Positions 10,498 to 21,592 of a DNA stretch of 64,000 bases are shown in pieces; within the stretch, counting starts at the first letter, position 1; each line of letters begins with the position of its first letter. The notes under the pieces are model-generated. The model had not been told where the DNA came from. It saw nothing but the letters and a program-made list of their open reading frames with translations, and did not search any database. The stretch lies in NCBI RefSeq assembly GCF_000744885.1, contig NZ_JQMV01000003.1, positions 868,001-932,000 of the forward strand, in the 5' to 3' direction. A program made the position numbers and the translations under genes. This stretch comes from Thermus amyloliquefaciens (GTDB lineage: Bacteria > Deinococcota > Deinococci > Deinococcales > Thermaceae).

Positions 10498-11164
10498 GTT
10501 TCCGGAGGGCCAGAAGGCTTCCCCCCAGGAGGATGAGGAGGGTTACGCCCCAGAAGAGCGGCTTGGGCATGTGCCAGGCCAGGTCCGGACGGTGCAATAG
10601 CTCGGCCAAGGTGGCCTTTCCCTCCAGGAGGAGCTTAACCCCCGCCCAGCCCACCAAAGCGTAGGCCACCTTCTCCAGGCCCGGGTACCGTTCCATCACC
10701 GTGACCACATAGCTGGCGGCCAGGCGGATGAAGAGGATGCCCAGGGCCACGCCCACGAAGACCAGGAGGAGTTCTCTGGAGAAGGCCACCACCGCCAGGA
10801 TGGAGTCCACGGCAAAGGCCAGGTCCACCAGGTTGATGAGGAGCACCACCCGCCAGAACTCCCGGGCGGTGGCCTCGGGCAAGGGCCTGGCCTCCGGGTG
10901 GTCCCGGAAGTGCTGCACCATGAGGTAGAGGAGGTAAAGCCCCCCCAACACCTGCACCCACCATAGCCGGATCAGGTACACGGCGAAGAGAAGGGCGAGG
11001 CCCCGCAGGAGGTAGGCCCCCAGGACCCCGTAGAAGAGGGCCTTGCGGCGCAGGTGGGCAGGCAGGGGTTTGACCATCACCGCCAGGACCAGGGCGTTGT
11101 CCCCGGAGAGGAGGGCCTCGAGGGCCGCCACGGAAAGGAGCACCAAAAGGGTTTCCGGATTCAT
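10490..11164 (-). CDS. TerC family integral membrane protein
   Basis: A 224-residue protein with seven hydrophobic segments and the TerC signatures LSGDNALVLAVM near the start and DLAFAVDSILAV mid-protein, where acidic residues sit in the membrane. The family is linked to metal (often manganese) export and tellurite resistance; the ion is not predictable here. The true start is ATG 11164, overlapping the esterase stop by four bases. The longer upstream frame is a shadow of the esterase. Confidence 0.88.
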   Translation of the reverse strand: MNPETLLVLLSVAALEALLSGDNALVLAVMVKPLPAHLRRKALFYGVLGAYLLRGLALLFAVYLIRLWWVQVLGGLYLLYLMVQHFRDHPEARPLPEATAREFWRVVLLINLVDLAFAVDSILAVVAFSRELLLVFVGVALGILFIRLAASYVVTVMERYPGLEKVAYALVGWAGVKLLLEGKATLAELLHRPDLAWHMPKPLFWGVTLLILLGGSLLALRKHA

Positions 11165-12099
11165 GCTTCCCCCAGGAGGTAGCGAAGCCCCGGGGCCAGG
11201 GCTTGCTTCCACGTGACCCAGTTGTGCCCCGAGGCCCTTTCCCGGTAGGCGTGGGGCACCTTGCGGTCCGCCAGGAGGGCGGCGAAGCGGCGGGCTGGGG
11301 CCAGGAGCCACTCCAAAAGCCCCACCTCCAGGTAGATGCGGGGCAGGTCCTGGGCGTGGGCGTACTGCTCCAAAAGCCACTCCCGGTCCCGGTAGGCGTC
11401 CGTGCCCCCTGGGTGGGCCTTTAGGGCCGGGGAGAGGGCGAGGACCTTTGGGAAGCGGTCCGGGTGGCGCAAGGCCTGCCACAAGGAGAAAAGCCCCCCC
11501 AGGGAGGCCCCCACCAGGAGGATCTCCCCCAAAGGGCCCCGGAGGCGCTCCACCTCCCCCAGGACCCGGTGAAACTCCTCTTCGTAGCTTTCCGAAAAGC
11601 GGTACTCCTGGTTCCGGTCTATGGGTTCCACAAAGACCAGGCGCACCGGGGGGATCTCGCCCGCCTCCACCAGGGCTTGGGCCACCTTGTGCAGGCCCGC
11701 GGTGCGGTAGAAGGCCACCCCGTCCTGGGCCACCAGGGTGGCCTTGGGGTTTGCCCCGGCTTCCGCCACGTAGTAGCGCCGTTGCCCCAGGCGGTGGCGC
11801 TCCACTTTGGGCTCCTCCCGGGGCTCGGGGGGCGCTTCCAACCGGTGCCCGGGAAGCCGGACGGCCCGGGGGTAGGTCCACCAGGGGTTGTCCGCCCGCT
11901 CCGGGTTTTCGGGGTCGGGGAAGGGCCTACCCAGCTCGTCCAGGAAGGCGTATTCCACGTAAGCCCCCTCCGGGAACTCCAGGGTGACGGGGCCGGTGAG
12001 GGGGATGGGGTTCCTTTCCCAGTCGGTGAAGTCCCCCACCAACGCCTTGGCCCGGGGAGGGGGAAAGAAGGTGACGGTGCGCTTAGAAACCCGTACCAC
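11161..12099 (-). CDS. esterase with N-terminal early-set (CBM48-like) domain
   Basis: A 312-residue protein. Residues 1-85 look like an isoamylase-type early-set domain (KALVGDFTDWERNPIPL, GAYVEYAFLDELGRPFPDP), followed by an enterochelin-esterase-like alpha/beta hydrolase. The nucleophile elbow is GASLGG (Ser about 200), and a GHNWVTWKQAL His lies near the C-terminus. The combination is typical of Fes/IroE-type or phage-like esterases; the substrate is unknown. The start is GTG 12099. It is the first gene of the esterase-terC-methyltransferase run. Confidence 0.8.
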   Translation of the reverse strand: MVRVSKRTVTFFPPPRAKALVGDFTDWERNPIPLTGPVTLEFPEGAYVEYAFLDELGRPFPDPENPERADNPWWTYPRAVRLPGHRLEAPPEPREEPKVERHRLGQRRYYVAEAGANPKATLVAQDGVAFYRTAGLHKVAQALVEAGEIPPVRLVFVEPIDRNQEYRFSESYEEEFHRVLGEVERLRGPLGEILLVGASLGGLFSLWQALRHPDRFPKVLALSPALKAHPGGTDAYRDREWLLEQYAHAQDLPRIYLEVGLLEWLLAPARRFAALLADRKVPHAYRERASGHNWVTWKQALAPGLRYLLGEA

Positions 12100-12185
12100 G
12101 GGAATACTCTACCTGGGACGAGGAGGGACCTAGGCGCCCCGGCGGTGGCTTGCGCCGCGGCGGGGGGCTTGGGCATCGCCGGCCC

Positions 12186-13037
12186 CTAGAGCTTCTCCAG
12201 CCCCGGGTAGAGGAGGAGGAGCTCCTCTTCCGTTAGGGCCTCGCCTTCCCTTTCTGGGGTCCAGGAGAGGTACGCCCCCAGGAGGGTGTAGGGGCTGGAG
12301 CCAGCCAGGTCCATGAGGGCCTCCCGGGCCCGGGACCGGGTCAGGGGGGAGCGGGGGGGAAGGAGCCTGCGGTCGGCCAGAAGGAGGCTTACCACCAGGT
12401 AGCGTCCCCCGGGCTCCACCTGGGCCTGGTACCCCTCGGTCACCTCCTTTTTCCCCTCAAAGTGGCGGAAGGTTTCCTGGTACTTGCTCCTTTCCTCCAG
12501 CATCCAGGCGTCAAACCGGGCCAGGGCCTCCTCCTCGGAGCCCCCCGCCACCTGGTAGTCGCCAAAGCGCCAGGCGGGCTCCTCCCGGAGGAGGAGAAGC
12601 GCCGCCTCGTCCACCAGGTCCGCCAGGCCCTTGGCGGAGGTGGTCTCCGCCCCCTCGGCCAGGTGGCGGAGGGCCCGTTGCACCTGGGGGCGGGCCAGGA
12701 GGGCCAGGCGTAACCTGGCCACGCTGGCGGTGGGGCCCCTTTGCCCGGGGCTTCCCGCTTGGCGGAGGCCCTGCACCATGTAGGCGGCCACCAGGACCAG
12801 GCCGAGGAAGGCCAAAAGGGGTACAATGCCCAGGCTTCCCCCACCCCCTCCGGGGTAGACCACCACCGGGCCCGGGTAGGAGGGGTACGCGGGTGCCGGG
12901 GCGGGGAAGACGGGGGCTGGGCCAGGGCTCATGGGGGGTGGGCTTGGGACGTAGGGGCGTCCACCCACCCCACCCCCGCTTTTCTGGGCAAAGGCCAGGG
13001 CCAGCGCCAGGAGAAGGGCCCAGAGAAAGGGGCGCAT
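12186..13037 (-). CDS. DUF1517 family protein, probably membrane-anchored
   Basis: A 283-residue protein with a signal-like leader (residues 1-18), a Gly/Pro/Tyr-rich low-complexity stretch (20-68) and one membrane helix (about 69-88). A DUF1517-type helical domain with RSPLTRSRAREALMDLA follows. The family is mostly known from cyanobacteria and plastids, with no defined function. About 85 bases separate it from the esterase start. It is divergent from lon. Confidence 0.72.
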   Translation of the reverse strand: MRPFLWALLLALALAFAQKSGGGVGGRPYVPSPPPMSPGPAPVFPAPAPAYPSYPGPVVVYPGGGGGSLGIVPLLAFLGLVLVAAYMVQGLRQAGSPGQRGPTASVARLRLALLARPQVQRALRHLAEGAETTSAKGLADLVDEAALLLLREEPAWRFGDYQVAGGSEEEALARFDAWMLEERSKYQETFRHFEGKKEVTEGYQAQVEPGGRYLVVSLLLADRRLLPPRSPLTRSRAREALMDLAGSSPYTLLGAYLSWTPEREGEALTEEELLLLYPGLEKL

Positions 13038-13095
13038 GGCTTTAAGCTTACGCCAGGGAGGGGGGCTTTGTGCTAAAGCTCAAGATGCAGTAAAC

Positions 13096-13122
13096 TTGAC
13101 ATAGGTAAGCTTAGGCTATGGA
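13096..13122 (+). promoter_or_regulatory. probable lon promoter
   Basis: A perfect TTGACA (13096-13101) is followed after 15 bases by TATGGA (13117-13122). Transcription would begin near 13130, just upstream of the AAGGAGGG at 13135-13142. The in-frame ATG at 13118 would lie inside the promoter, which argues for the start at 13148. Confidence 0.5.
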
Positions 13123-13147
13123 CGAGATCAAGGAAAGGAGGGAAACC

Positions 13148-15574
<2,427 letters not shown>

Positions 15575-15598
15575 GGGTTGGCCCCCATGGCGGGAACC

Positions 15599-15628
15599 CC
15601 GCCCGGGGAAGACCCCCGGGCGGTTTTT
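15599..15628 (+). terminator. strong rho-independent terminator after lon
   Basis: A perfect 10-bp stem CCGCCCGGGG / CCCCGGGCGG (15599-15608 with 15614-15623) with loop AAGAC is followed by TTTTT. Confidence 0.93.
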
Positions 15629-15634
15629 CCCTCC

Positions 15635-16738
15635 TTAAAGGGGGTTCCCCAGGGCCTTCTGGTACACCTCCAGGTAGGCCTGGGTGATCCTTTCAGGGTG
15701 GAAATAGGCCATGGCGTATTCCCGGGCCACCTTGCGCATCCTGGGGAGTGCGGGATGGGCCAGGAGGTCCAGCACCGCCTGGGCGAAGCCTTCCAGGTCC
15801 CCCAACTCTACCAGGCGCCCCACCTCGGGCCGCACCAGCTCAGGAACCCCGCCCACGGCGGTGGCCACCACGGGGACCCCGCTGGCCAGGGCCTCGAGGG
15901 CCGCCTGCCCGAAGGATTCCTCCTCCGAGGCCAAGAGAAAAAGGTCCGCGGCTCCCAGGACCTCCTCGGGGTGGGGCGTGGGGGGGTGGAAGCTGACCCA
16001 GCGCTCCACCCCCAGCTCCGCGGCCACCCGCCTCGCCTCCCCCTCCTCCGGGCCCTTGCCCAGGAGGAGAAGCCTGGCCTTTACCTTCCTCCGCACCTTG
16101 GCGAAGGCCCGCACGATGTCCGGCACCCTCTTGATGGGGCGGAAGTTGGAGGCGTGCACCAAAAGCCACTCCCCCTCGTCCGCATAAAGCCTCTTGCGCT
16201 CCGGCCTGGGGTAGAAGCGGTCCGGGTCCACGGCGTTGTGGATCACCACGGGGTTAACCCCAAAGGCCTTCTGGGCCTCCTGGGCCAGGGCCCGGCTGAC
16301 CGCGGTGGTGGCCTTAGCCCTTTGCAGGGCCTTCCGGGTGGGGCCGTGGAAGGCGGGGTCCATCCCCAGGACCGACACGTCCGTGCCGTGAAGGGTGTGG
16401 ACCAGGGGGAGTTCCTCCCCCAGGGCCAGGTAGGCGGCGGGGGCGTGGGGAATGGCGTAGTGGGTGTGGACCAGGTCCAGCCCTAGCCCCTTGGCCTCCC
16501 GTTCCAGCACCCCGGCCAGGGAAAGGGTGTAGAGGGGGCCGGGGAAGACGGGGTAAAAGGGGAGGTCCACGGGGATGTAGACCACGGGGCTGTCCTTGGG
16601 GAGGCGGAAGGGCCTTTCCGTGGCGAAAAGGTAGACCCGGTGGCCCATCTGGGCCAGGCGGTGGGCCAGCTCCGTGGCCACGATGCCGCTACCCCCGAGG
16701 CCGGGGTAGGCCACCAGGCCGAGCCTCAGCACCCGCAC
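15635..16738 (-). CDS. bshA: N-acetyl-alpha-D-glucosaminyl L-malate synthase (bacillithiol biosynthesis)
   Basis: A GT4-family glycosyltransferase that joins GlcNAc to L-malate, the first step of bacillithiol synthesis. BshA hallmarks are present: the GLVAYPGLGGSGIVATEL N-terminus, THYAIPHA, TLHGTDVSVLG, HASNFRPIKRVPDI and the EEESFGQAALEALASGVPVV donor site. The start is taken at GTG 16738, which opens with a short strand directly before YPGLGGSG and gives 367 residues, near the usual size. The frame stays open upstream, but that leader is low complexity and overlaps the next gene. bshB and bshC are not in the window. Confidence 0.88.
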   Translation of the reverse strand: MRVLRLGLVAYPGLGGSGIVATELAHRLAQMGHRVYLFATERPFRLPKDSPVVYIPVDLPFYPVFPGPLYTLSLAGVLEREAKGLGLDLVHTHYAIPHAPAAYLALGEELPLVHTLHGTDVSVLGMDPAFHGPTRKALQRAKATTAVSRALAQEAQKAFGVNPVVIHNAVDPDRFYPRPERKRLYADEGEWLLVHASNFRPIKRVPDIVRAFAKVRRKVKARLLLLGKGPEEGEARRVAAELGVERWVSFHPPTPHPEEVLGAADLFLLASEEESFGQAALEALASGVPVVATAVGGVPELVRPEVGRLVELGDLEGFAQAVLDLLAHPALPRMRKVAREYAMAYFHPERITQAYLEVYQKALGNPL

Positions 16739-16871
16739 GCCCAAACCCGCGAAAGGGGAGAGGGCCAAACCCTTCCCAGACGCTTGCCCATGGGAGGGGC
16801 TCCTTCGTGTTCCCCGGTGGGTCGCAAGCCAAAGGTCATGCTCCCAGTTTAGCGTAGGGGCCAAGGAGCCC

Positions 16872-17375
16872 TCAGGGCCGCCAGCCCGAGGGGCTTGCGG
16901 GATAGGGGGGGTTGGCCCCGCGGGGGACCTCGAGGCGGAATAGCCGCGAGAGGAGGACCACACCCCCGGTGGTTTGGGCCTGGGTCAGGGCCTGGTGCAG
17001 GAGTTGGGATAGCTCCAGGAGGAACCGGTCTTGCCGCCCCTTGCTCACGGGAAGGGCCCCGAAGGTGAAGCAGGCGGGGTTCACCGCCGGGCAGTGGGGC
17101 TCCACCCTTAGCCTTCCCCCCAGGAAGTAGAGCCGCCAGGCCCCCAGGTCCACCCGGTACCCGGCCCGCAGATGCTCCCGGTACTGCTCCGAAAGCTTCC
17201 GCCAAAGCTCCTGGGCTTCCTTGCCGGAGGGGCTAAGGGTATACCGCCACTCCCGGGCCCCCGCCTGGGTCAGGGTTTGGCTCCGGGTAAGCCGCCAGTC
17301 CTGGGCCAGGGCTGGGGATAGGAGCCAAAGCCCCAAGAGGAGCATCCAGGGGAGGGTCTTTCCCATGGCTTCCAT
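16872..17375 (-). CDS. secreted protein of unknown function
   Basis: A 167-residue ORF with a clear signal peptide (basic start, LPWMLLLGLWLLSPALA, cleavage near AQD). The mature part has two Cys (HCPAVNPACF) that may form a disulfide and no motif I recognise. It is the last member of a minus-strand run after the VWA gene and an 83-residue ORF (20 bases apart), so it may belong to that operon. The start could be ATG 17375 or 17366. Confidence 0.6.
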   Translation of the reverse strand: MEAMGKTLPWMLLLGLWLLSPALAQDWRLTRSQTLTQAGAREWRYTLSPSGKEAQELWRKLSEQYREHLRAGYRVDLGAWRLYFLGGRLRVEPHCPAVNPACFTFGALPVSKGRQDRFLLELSQLLHQALTQAQTTGGVVLLSRLFRLEVPRGANPPYPASPSGWRP

Positions 17376-17395
17376 CTTGACATGGGGTGCCGGGG

Positions 17396-17647
17396 CTAGA
17401 GGTTTCTAAGGAGCTCCTCCCCTTCCTCCATGTAGGGGTCCCAAGGGATAAAGGTGTACCCTCCTCGAGACCTGGCGGGGTAATAGGGGAGGTCCAGGCG
17501 GAGGGGGGTGCGGACTTGGGGAAACTCCTGGATGAGGGCGGGAGGGGGCTTGGGATAGGTGTGGGGGCGCAACCTTTCCAAAAGAAGGCTTAGCCGGAAC
17601 GCCCAAAGGGCCTTCCCATTTTTTCTCCTGGGCTGGGGACCCTCCAT
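17396..17647 (-). CDS. small hypothetical protein
   Basis: An 83-residue ORF with a basic N-terminus and a Pro/Tyr-rich middle (LDLPYYPARSRGGYTFIPWDPY). It lies 12 bases after the VWA gene and 20 bases before the secreted-protein gene, on the same strand. Those tight junctions and normal codon use are the reasons to accept it. No family recognised. Confidence 0.5.
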   Translation of the reverse strand: MEGPQPRRKNGKALWAFRLSLLLERLRPHTYPKPPPALIQEFPQVRTPLRLDLPYYPARSRGGYTFIPWDPYMEEGEELLRNL

Positions 17648-17659
17648 GGCCTTTTCCCT

Positions 17660-18882
17660 TTAGCCCCTCCGGACCTTCTTGTTGAGGAAGTCCAAGAGGA
17701 GGTACCGGCCGATGTTGCCGGGGTGGGTGAGGTAGGCCTTGCCCCGGGTGATCTGGGAAAGTTTCTTGACGAAGGCCAAAAGTTCCGGCTCCCGGGCCAG
17801 CATGAAGGTGTGGATGGGGATCCCTTCCTTACGGGCCAGGGTGGCCTCCTTGAGGGTTTCCGCCAGGATCAGGGGGTCCAGGCCCCAGGCGTTCTTGTAG
17901 ATCTCCCCGCTGGGAAGGGTGAGGGCCGAGGGCTTGCCGTCGGTGATGAGGATGATCTGCCGCATCTCCCCGCCCATCTTCCTGAGGAGGGTCCTGGCCA
18001 GTTCCAAGCCCGCCTTGGTGTTGGTGTGGTAGGGGCCCACCTGGGCCAGGGGAAGCCTGGCCAGGGGGATCTCCTCGGCGGTGTCGTGGAAGAGGACGAA
18101 GCGCACCCGGTCCCCGGGGTACTGGGTGCGGATGAGGTGGGCCAGGGCCAGGGCCACCCGCTTGGCCGGGGTGAAGCGGTCCTCCCCGTAGAGGATCATG
18201 GAGTGGGAGCAGTCCAGGAGGACCACGGTGCTCATGCTGGCGGTGTACTCGGAGAGGTCGATGACCAGGTCCTCGGGGCTTAGGTTCTCCAGGCCCTTGG
18301 GCAAAGCCCGTTTGAGGGTCTCGGGGGCGTTGAGCTCCAGGGGGTCGCCCCACTTCCAGACCTTGGTCTCCCCGGTCTTCTCCACCCCGGGGGCGTGGTG
18401 GGGGTGGGGTGGAGGCCAGGGGCGTTGCGGCCCAGGGCCCCAAGAAGCTCCCTGAGGCTCTTCAGGCCCAAAAAGTCCGAGGCCTTTTCCGTGAGCTCGA
18501 AGCGGGCTTCGCCCGCCTCGCCCCTGTATCCCCCTTGGGGGGCGTTTGTGGGGTCCTCCCCGGGCAGGCGCAGGTAGCCCGCCTCCTGGAGCCTTTGCAG
18601 CATCCGCTGAAGGGCCTGGTGGAGGCGGGTTTCCTCCTTGCGCTCGGCGAAGCGGGCTTCCCGCATCCACTCCTCGGGCACCAGCTCGTTCTTGAGCAGG
18701 GCTTGTAGCAGGGCGTCGTAGAGGTCTTCCAGGGTGGGGGTGCGGTTCGGGTCCGGATCGTAGCGCTGGAAGGGGTCGGAAAACCCCGAGTCCAGAAGGA
18801 AATCCTCCAGGAGGGAGAGGATTTCCTCAGGGGAAAGGTTTTCCGGGCTCCCCTGGTAGCGGCTATAGCGGATGGCCTTCAT
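17660..18882 (-). CDS. VWA domain protein of the MoxR/VWA pair (frameshift in G/C run)
   Basis: The N-terminal helical part (starting [14 protein letters not shown] 18882, with GGGAGG upstream) and the C-terminal von Willebrand A domain lie in different frames. The VWA domain carries the MIDAS motif DCSHSM, and ITDGKPSA. Adding one base in the C4G5 run at 18385-18393 (plus strand) restores a 407-residue protein reading [12 protein letters not shown] across the join. VWA proteins of this type act with MoxR AAA ATPases, and a moxR-like gene is just upstream, apart from a small nucleotidyltransferase insert. I favour a base-calling error over a real pseudogene because the two halves are otherwise undamaged. 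Confidence 0.8.
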
Positions 18883-19033
18883 CTGACATCCTCCCGAGAA
18901 CCTTGCCCATGAGCTGGGCGTAGCCGCCAAGCCGGGCGAAGATGGCCTGGGCCAGGGCTTCGTTGTAGGTGTGCACCGTGAGGTTGCGGTCGTCGGCCAT
19001 GGTTAGGGCCAGGCGTTCTAGAACTCGGCCCAT
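18863..19033 (-). pseudogene. C-terminal remnant of an HI0074/HEPN-type nucleotidyltransferase partner
   Basis: A 56-codon frame from ATG 19033, overlapping the nucleotidyltransferase end by 16 bases and the VWA start by 20. It contains DDRNLTVHTYNEALAQAIFARL, which is the conserved C-terminal signature of HI0074-like (nucleotidyltransferase substrate-binding, HEPN-fold) proteins. Full-length members have about 130-140 residues, so roughly the first 80 are missing. It could be a degraded gene or a short surviving polypeptide. Confidence 0.6.
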
Positions 19034-19320
19034 ACGATTCCCTCCCGTAGAACCCTTTCCCGGAAGGCAGGGTCGGCTTCCCCCAGGTCCACCAGATCCA
19101 CCCGGCTGAGCACGGGCGCCTCCTCCAGGGCTTCCCTGAGGAGGGGAAGGAGCTCCCTTAGGGGTGCAGGGCCCAGGAGGGCCAGGTCCAGATCCGAGCC
19201 CCGACCGGCTTCTCCCCGGGCATGGGAGCCGTAGAGGATGAGCTTGACCCCTTTGCCCTGGAGGTGGGGCGCTAGGGCCGTGAGCACCGCCTCCCTGTCC
19301 CGTTCCAGGCTAGTTGCCAT
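19018..19320 (-). CDS. minimal nucleotidyltransferase (MNT) domain protein
   Basis: A 100-residue protein with the MNT fold signature [20 protein letters not shown], containing the GSxARG and DxD elements needed for nucleotide transfer. MNT proteins pair with HEPN proteins; several such pairs are toxin-antitoxin systems in which MNT modifies (for example AMPylates) the HEPN toxin. Here the HEPN-like partner is only a fragment downstream. The start overlaps the end of the MoxR gene by 11 bases. Confidence 0.8.
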   Translation of the reverse strand: MATSLERDREAVLTALAPHLQGKGVKLILYGSHARGEAGRGSDLDLALLGPAPLRELLPLLREALEEAPVLSRVDLVDLGEADPAFRERVLREGIVWAEF

Positions 19321-20704
19321 AGCTCCGGGTCCTTTCCGCTGCCTGGTAGCTCATCTCCCCCCGGGCCAGCTTCCGCCGCCCCACCAGCCCCTCCAAGATG
19401 AACTCCCCCGCCGAAAGGAGCACCTCGGGTTCCTGGCTGGGGGCCAGGCTCCGGGCCGCCTCCAGGAGGCCCGGCACCGCCTCCATGGCCTTCAGAGCCT
19501 CCTCCACGCTTCCCTCGGGCAAGGTGAGGAGGTTCCCTTCCTCAAAATGGCCCACAATGGGGTCGGTCCTAAGGCGGTAGCGGGGAAGGACCAGGCCAAA
19601 GGCCCGTTGCACCAGGTCCCGGGCCACCCTTTCTGCCCCCTGGAGCTCCCCTTCGTATTCCAGCTCCAGCTTCCCCGTGATGGCGGGGAGGCCTTCGTAG
19701 AGGTCCAAAGGCCGGGCCACGGGCTTCGTCCCTTGCAGGAGGGCTCTCCTTTCGGCACTGGCCGCCACCACCTCCAGGAGGCTGATGGCCAGGCGCTGGG
19801 AGACCCCGGCGGTCTGGTCCACCCGCCGGTCCTCCCGGGCGGCGAAGGCCACGGCTTCCACGGAAAGGCGGATCCACTCGGGGAGCACCACCTCCTCGGG
19901 CACGAAGGCCTCTTGGGCGCTGATCCTGAGGCCCTCCTCGAGGGTCCTGGGGTAATGGGTGCGGATCTCGCTCCCGATCCGGTCCTTTAGGGGCGTGACG
20001 ATGCGGCCCCGGGCGGTGTAGTCCTGGGGGTTGGCGGTGAAGACCAGCCAGACGTCCAGGGGCAGGCGAAGGGGGTAGCCCCGGATCTGCACGTCCCCCT
20101 CCTCCAGGATGTTGAAGAGGGCCACCTGCACCTTGGGGGCCAGGTCCGCCAGCTCGTTCACGGCAAAGATGCCCCGGTTGGCCCGGGGAAGGAGGCCGAA
20201 ATGGATGCTCTCCAGGTCCGCCATCCCCGTGCCCTTGCGGGCGGCCTTGATGGGGTCCATGTCCCCTAGGAGGTCGGCCACGGTGGTGTCGGGGGTGGCC
20301 AGCTTCTCCACGTACCGCTCCTCCCGGCTCACCCAGACGATGGGGGCGTCGTCCCCGGCTTCCTCCAGAAGCCGCTTGCCCTCCGGGGAGATGGGCTTGA
20401 GGGGGTTGTCCCTAAGCTCGGTGGCCAGGGCGGGGATCTCCTCGTCCAGGAGGTTCACCAAGCTCCGCAGGATGCGGCTTTTGGCCTGCCCGCGGGTGCC
20501 CAGGAGGATGAAGTTTTGCTTGGCCAGGATGGCCTGGACCAGGGCGGGGATGACGGTGTCCTCGTAGCCGTGGATGCCGGGGAAGAGCTTTTCGCCCTTG
20601 CGGAGCTTTTCCTTGAGGTTTCCCCGGGCCTCGTCCTTGACGGTGCGCTTGAGCTTTGCCAAGGGATAGACGTTGCGGAGTTCGCCTAGGGTTTTGGCCT
20701 TCAC
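19310..20704 (-). CDS. MoxR-type AAA+ ATPase
   Basis: A 464-residue AAA+ protein related to MoxR and magnesium-chelatase I subunits. Visible are a Walker A-like [11 protein letters not shown] (degenerate: no GKS/T, with Lys then Ser after Ala), FAVNELADL in the Walker B position, and [17 protein letters not shown] as sensor 1. MoxR ATPases with VWA partners act as chaperones for metal-cofactor insertion or complex assembly; the client here is unknown. The C-terminal third is helical. The gene heads a minus-strand run to the VWA and secreted-protein genes, and a TAAACT lies just upstream of the start. Confidence 0.82.
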   Translation of the reverse strand: MKAKTLGELRNVYPLAKLKRTVKDEARGNLKEKLRKGEKLFPGIHGYEDTVIPALVQAILAKQNFILLGTRGQAKSRILRSLVNLLDEEIPALATELRDNPLKPISPEGKRLLEEAGDDAPIVWVSREERYVEKLATPDTTVADLLGDMDPIKAARKGTGMADLESIHFGLLPRANRGIFAVNELADLAPKVQVALFNILEEGDVQIRGYPLRLPLDVWLVFTANPQDYTARGRIVTPLKDRIGSEIRTHYPRTLEEGLRISAQEAFVPEEVVLPEWIRLSVEAVAFAAREDRRVDQTAGVSQRLAISLLEVVAASAERRALLQGTKPVARPLDLYEGLPAITGKLELEYEGELQGAERVARDLVQRAFGLVLPRYRLRTDPIVGHFEEGNLLTLPEGSVEEALKAMEAVPGLLEAARSLAPSQEPEVLLSAGEFILEGLVGRRKLARGEMSYQAAERTRSYGN

Positions 20705-20773
20705 CCCTTCAGTTTAGGGCCAAGGAGGGGAAGGGGTTTGTGGCGGAGGGCGGCAAGGGGTTACCATGGGGGC

Positions 20774-20857
20774 GTGAACCGGGCGAGGGACTGGGAGGCG
20801 GAAGAGGCGGTGCGGCTGGCGGAAAGGGTGCTGGGCTTTGTGGAGGATTCCTTATGA
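20774..20857 (+). pseudogene. remnant of a HEPN-domain gene (tail only)
   Basis: A 27-codon frame reading RDWEAEEAVRLAERVLGFVED, the pattern at the C-terminus of HEPN-domain proteins. It ends ATGA-overlapped with a nucleotidyltransferase remnant, which is the usual HEPN/MNT gene order. Too short to be functional. Confidence 0.4.
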
Positions 20858-21000
20858 CTCGGATTTTTTCCTTTGACCCCCACGTGCGCCGCGCGGAGGT
20901 GGAGCGGGCGGGGGCTTTTTTGGGAAAACGGCCCGAGGTTTTGGCGGTGGTGCTCTTCGGCTCTCTGGCCTGGGCCCGGTTGAGAAGCTTGGCTTCTTAG
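20854..21000 (+). pseudogene. remnant of a nucleotidyltransferase (MNT) gene
   Basis: A 48-codon frame reads through EVLAVVLFGSLAWAR and then stops. The VLFGSLA element is the start of the MNT active-site loop, normally followed by RGR...SDLDL, which is absent. So the gene is cut just after its first motif. It overlaps the HEPN remnant by four bases. hslV begins 41 bases downstream, so the deletion seems to end at the hslV promoter region. Confidence 0.5.
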
Positions 21001-21040
21001 TCATCCCCCCCTAACGGCTTTCTCATGGCCACGCGGTAAG

Positions 21041-21592
21041 GTGCCCCTTGTGGAGATCCACGGCACCACCATTCTGGCCGTGCGCAAGGACGGGGTTACC
21101 GCCTTGGCCGGGGATGGCCAGGTCACCTTCGGCCAGACCGTGCTCAAGCGAGGGGCGGTGAAGGTAAGGCGCCTCGAGGTGGGGGAAGGCATTCTGGTGG
21201 GCTTCGCCGGGGGGGTGGCCGATGCCTTAAGCCTCTTGGAGCGCTTTGAGGAAAAGCTCAAGGAGGCCAGGGGCAACCTCCTAAAGGGCGCGGTGGAGAC
21301 CGCTAAGCTTTGGCGCACCGACCGGGTGCTCCGCCACCTCCAGGCCATGATCATCGCCGCCGACCGGGAGGCCATGGTGCTGCTATCCGGAAGCGGGGAG
21401 GTGATCACCCCTGAGGAACCCCTTTTGGCGGTGGGGTCTGGGGGTCCCTATGCCCTGGCTGCCGCCAAGGCCCTTTACCGCCACTCCGGGCTTTCCGCCC
21501 GGGAGATCGCGGAGGAGGCCTTGCGGATCGCCGCCGAGGTGGACCTCTACACCTCTGGCCAGGTCACGGTGTTAACCTTGGGGGAAGCATGA
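21041..21592 (+). CDS. hslV: ATP-dependent protease subunit HslV
   Basis: Threonine peptidase subunit of the HslVU protease. After a short propeptide (MPLVEIHG from GTG 21041) comes TTILAVRKDGVTALAGDGQVT, where the first Thr becomes the catalytic N-terminal nucleophile. The GSGGPYALAAAKAL and SGQVTVLTL elements match the family, and the mature part has the normal length. No good ribosome binding site precedes the GTG, so a start at GTG 21050 is possible. The gene overlaps hslU by four bases. Confidence 0.93.
   Translation: MPLVEIHGTTILAVRKDGVTALAGDGQVTFGQTVLKRGAVKVRRLEVGEGILVGFAGGVADALSLLERFEEKLKEARGNLLKGAVETAKLWRTDRVLRHLQAMIIAADREAMVLLSGSGEVITPEEPLLAVGSGGPYALAAAKALYRHSGLSAREIAEEALRIAAEVDLYTSGQVTVLTLGEA

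Noticed and set aside
16739-16963. N-terminal extension of bshA
   Set aside because: Low-complexity, not BshA-like, and overlaps the neighbouring gene region; GTG 16738 gives the normal protein.
17377-17382. TTGACA on the plus strand
   Set aside because: No plus-strand gene follows and no matching -10 was found, so it is chance.
18394-18670. Pro/Arg-rich start of the long minus-strand frame 17660-18670
   Set aside because: It is the wrong frame over the N-terminal half of the VWA gene; the real protein reaches the VWA domain through the frameshift.
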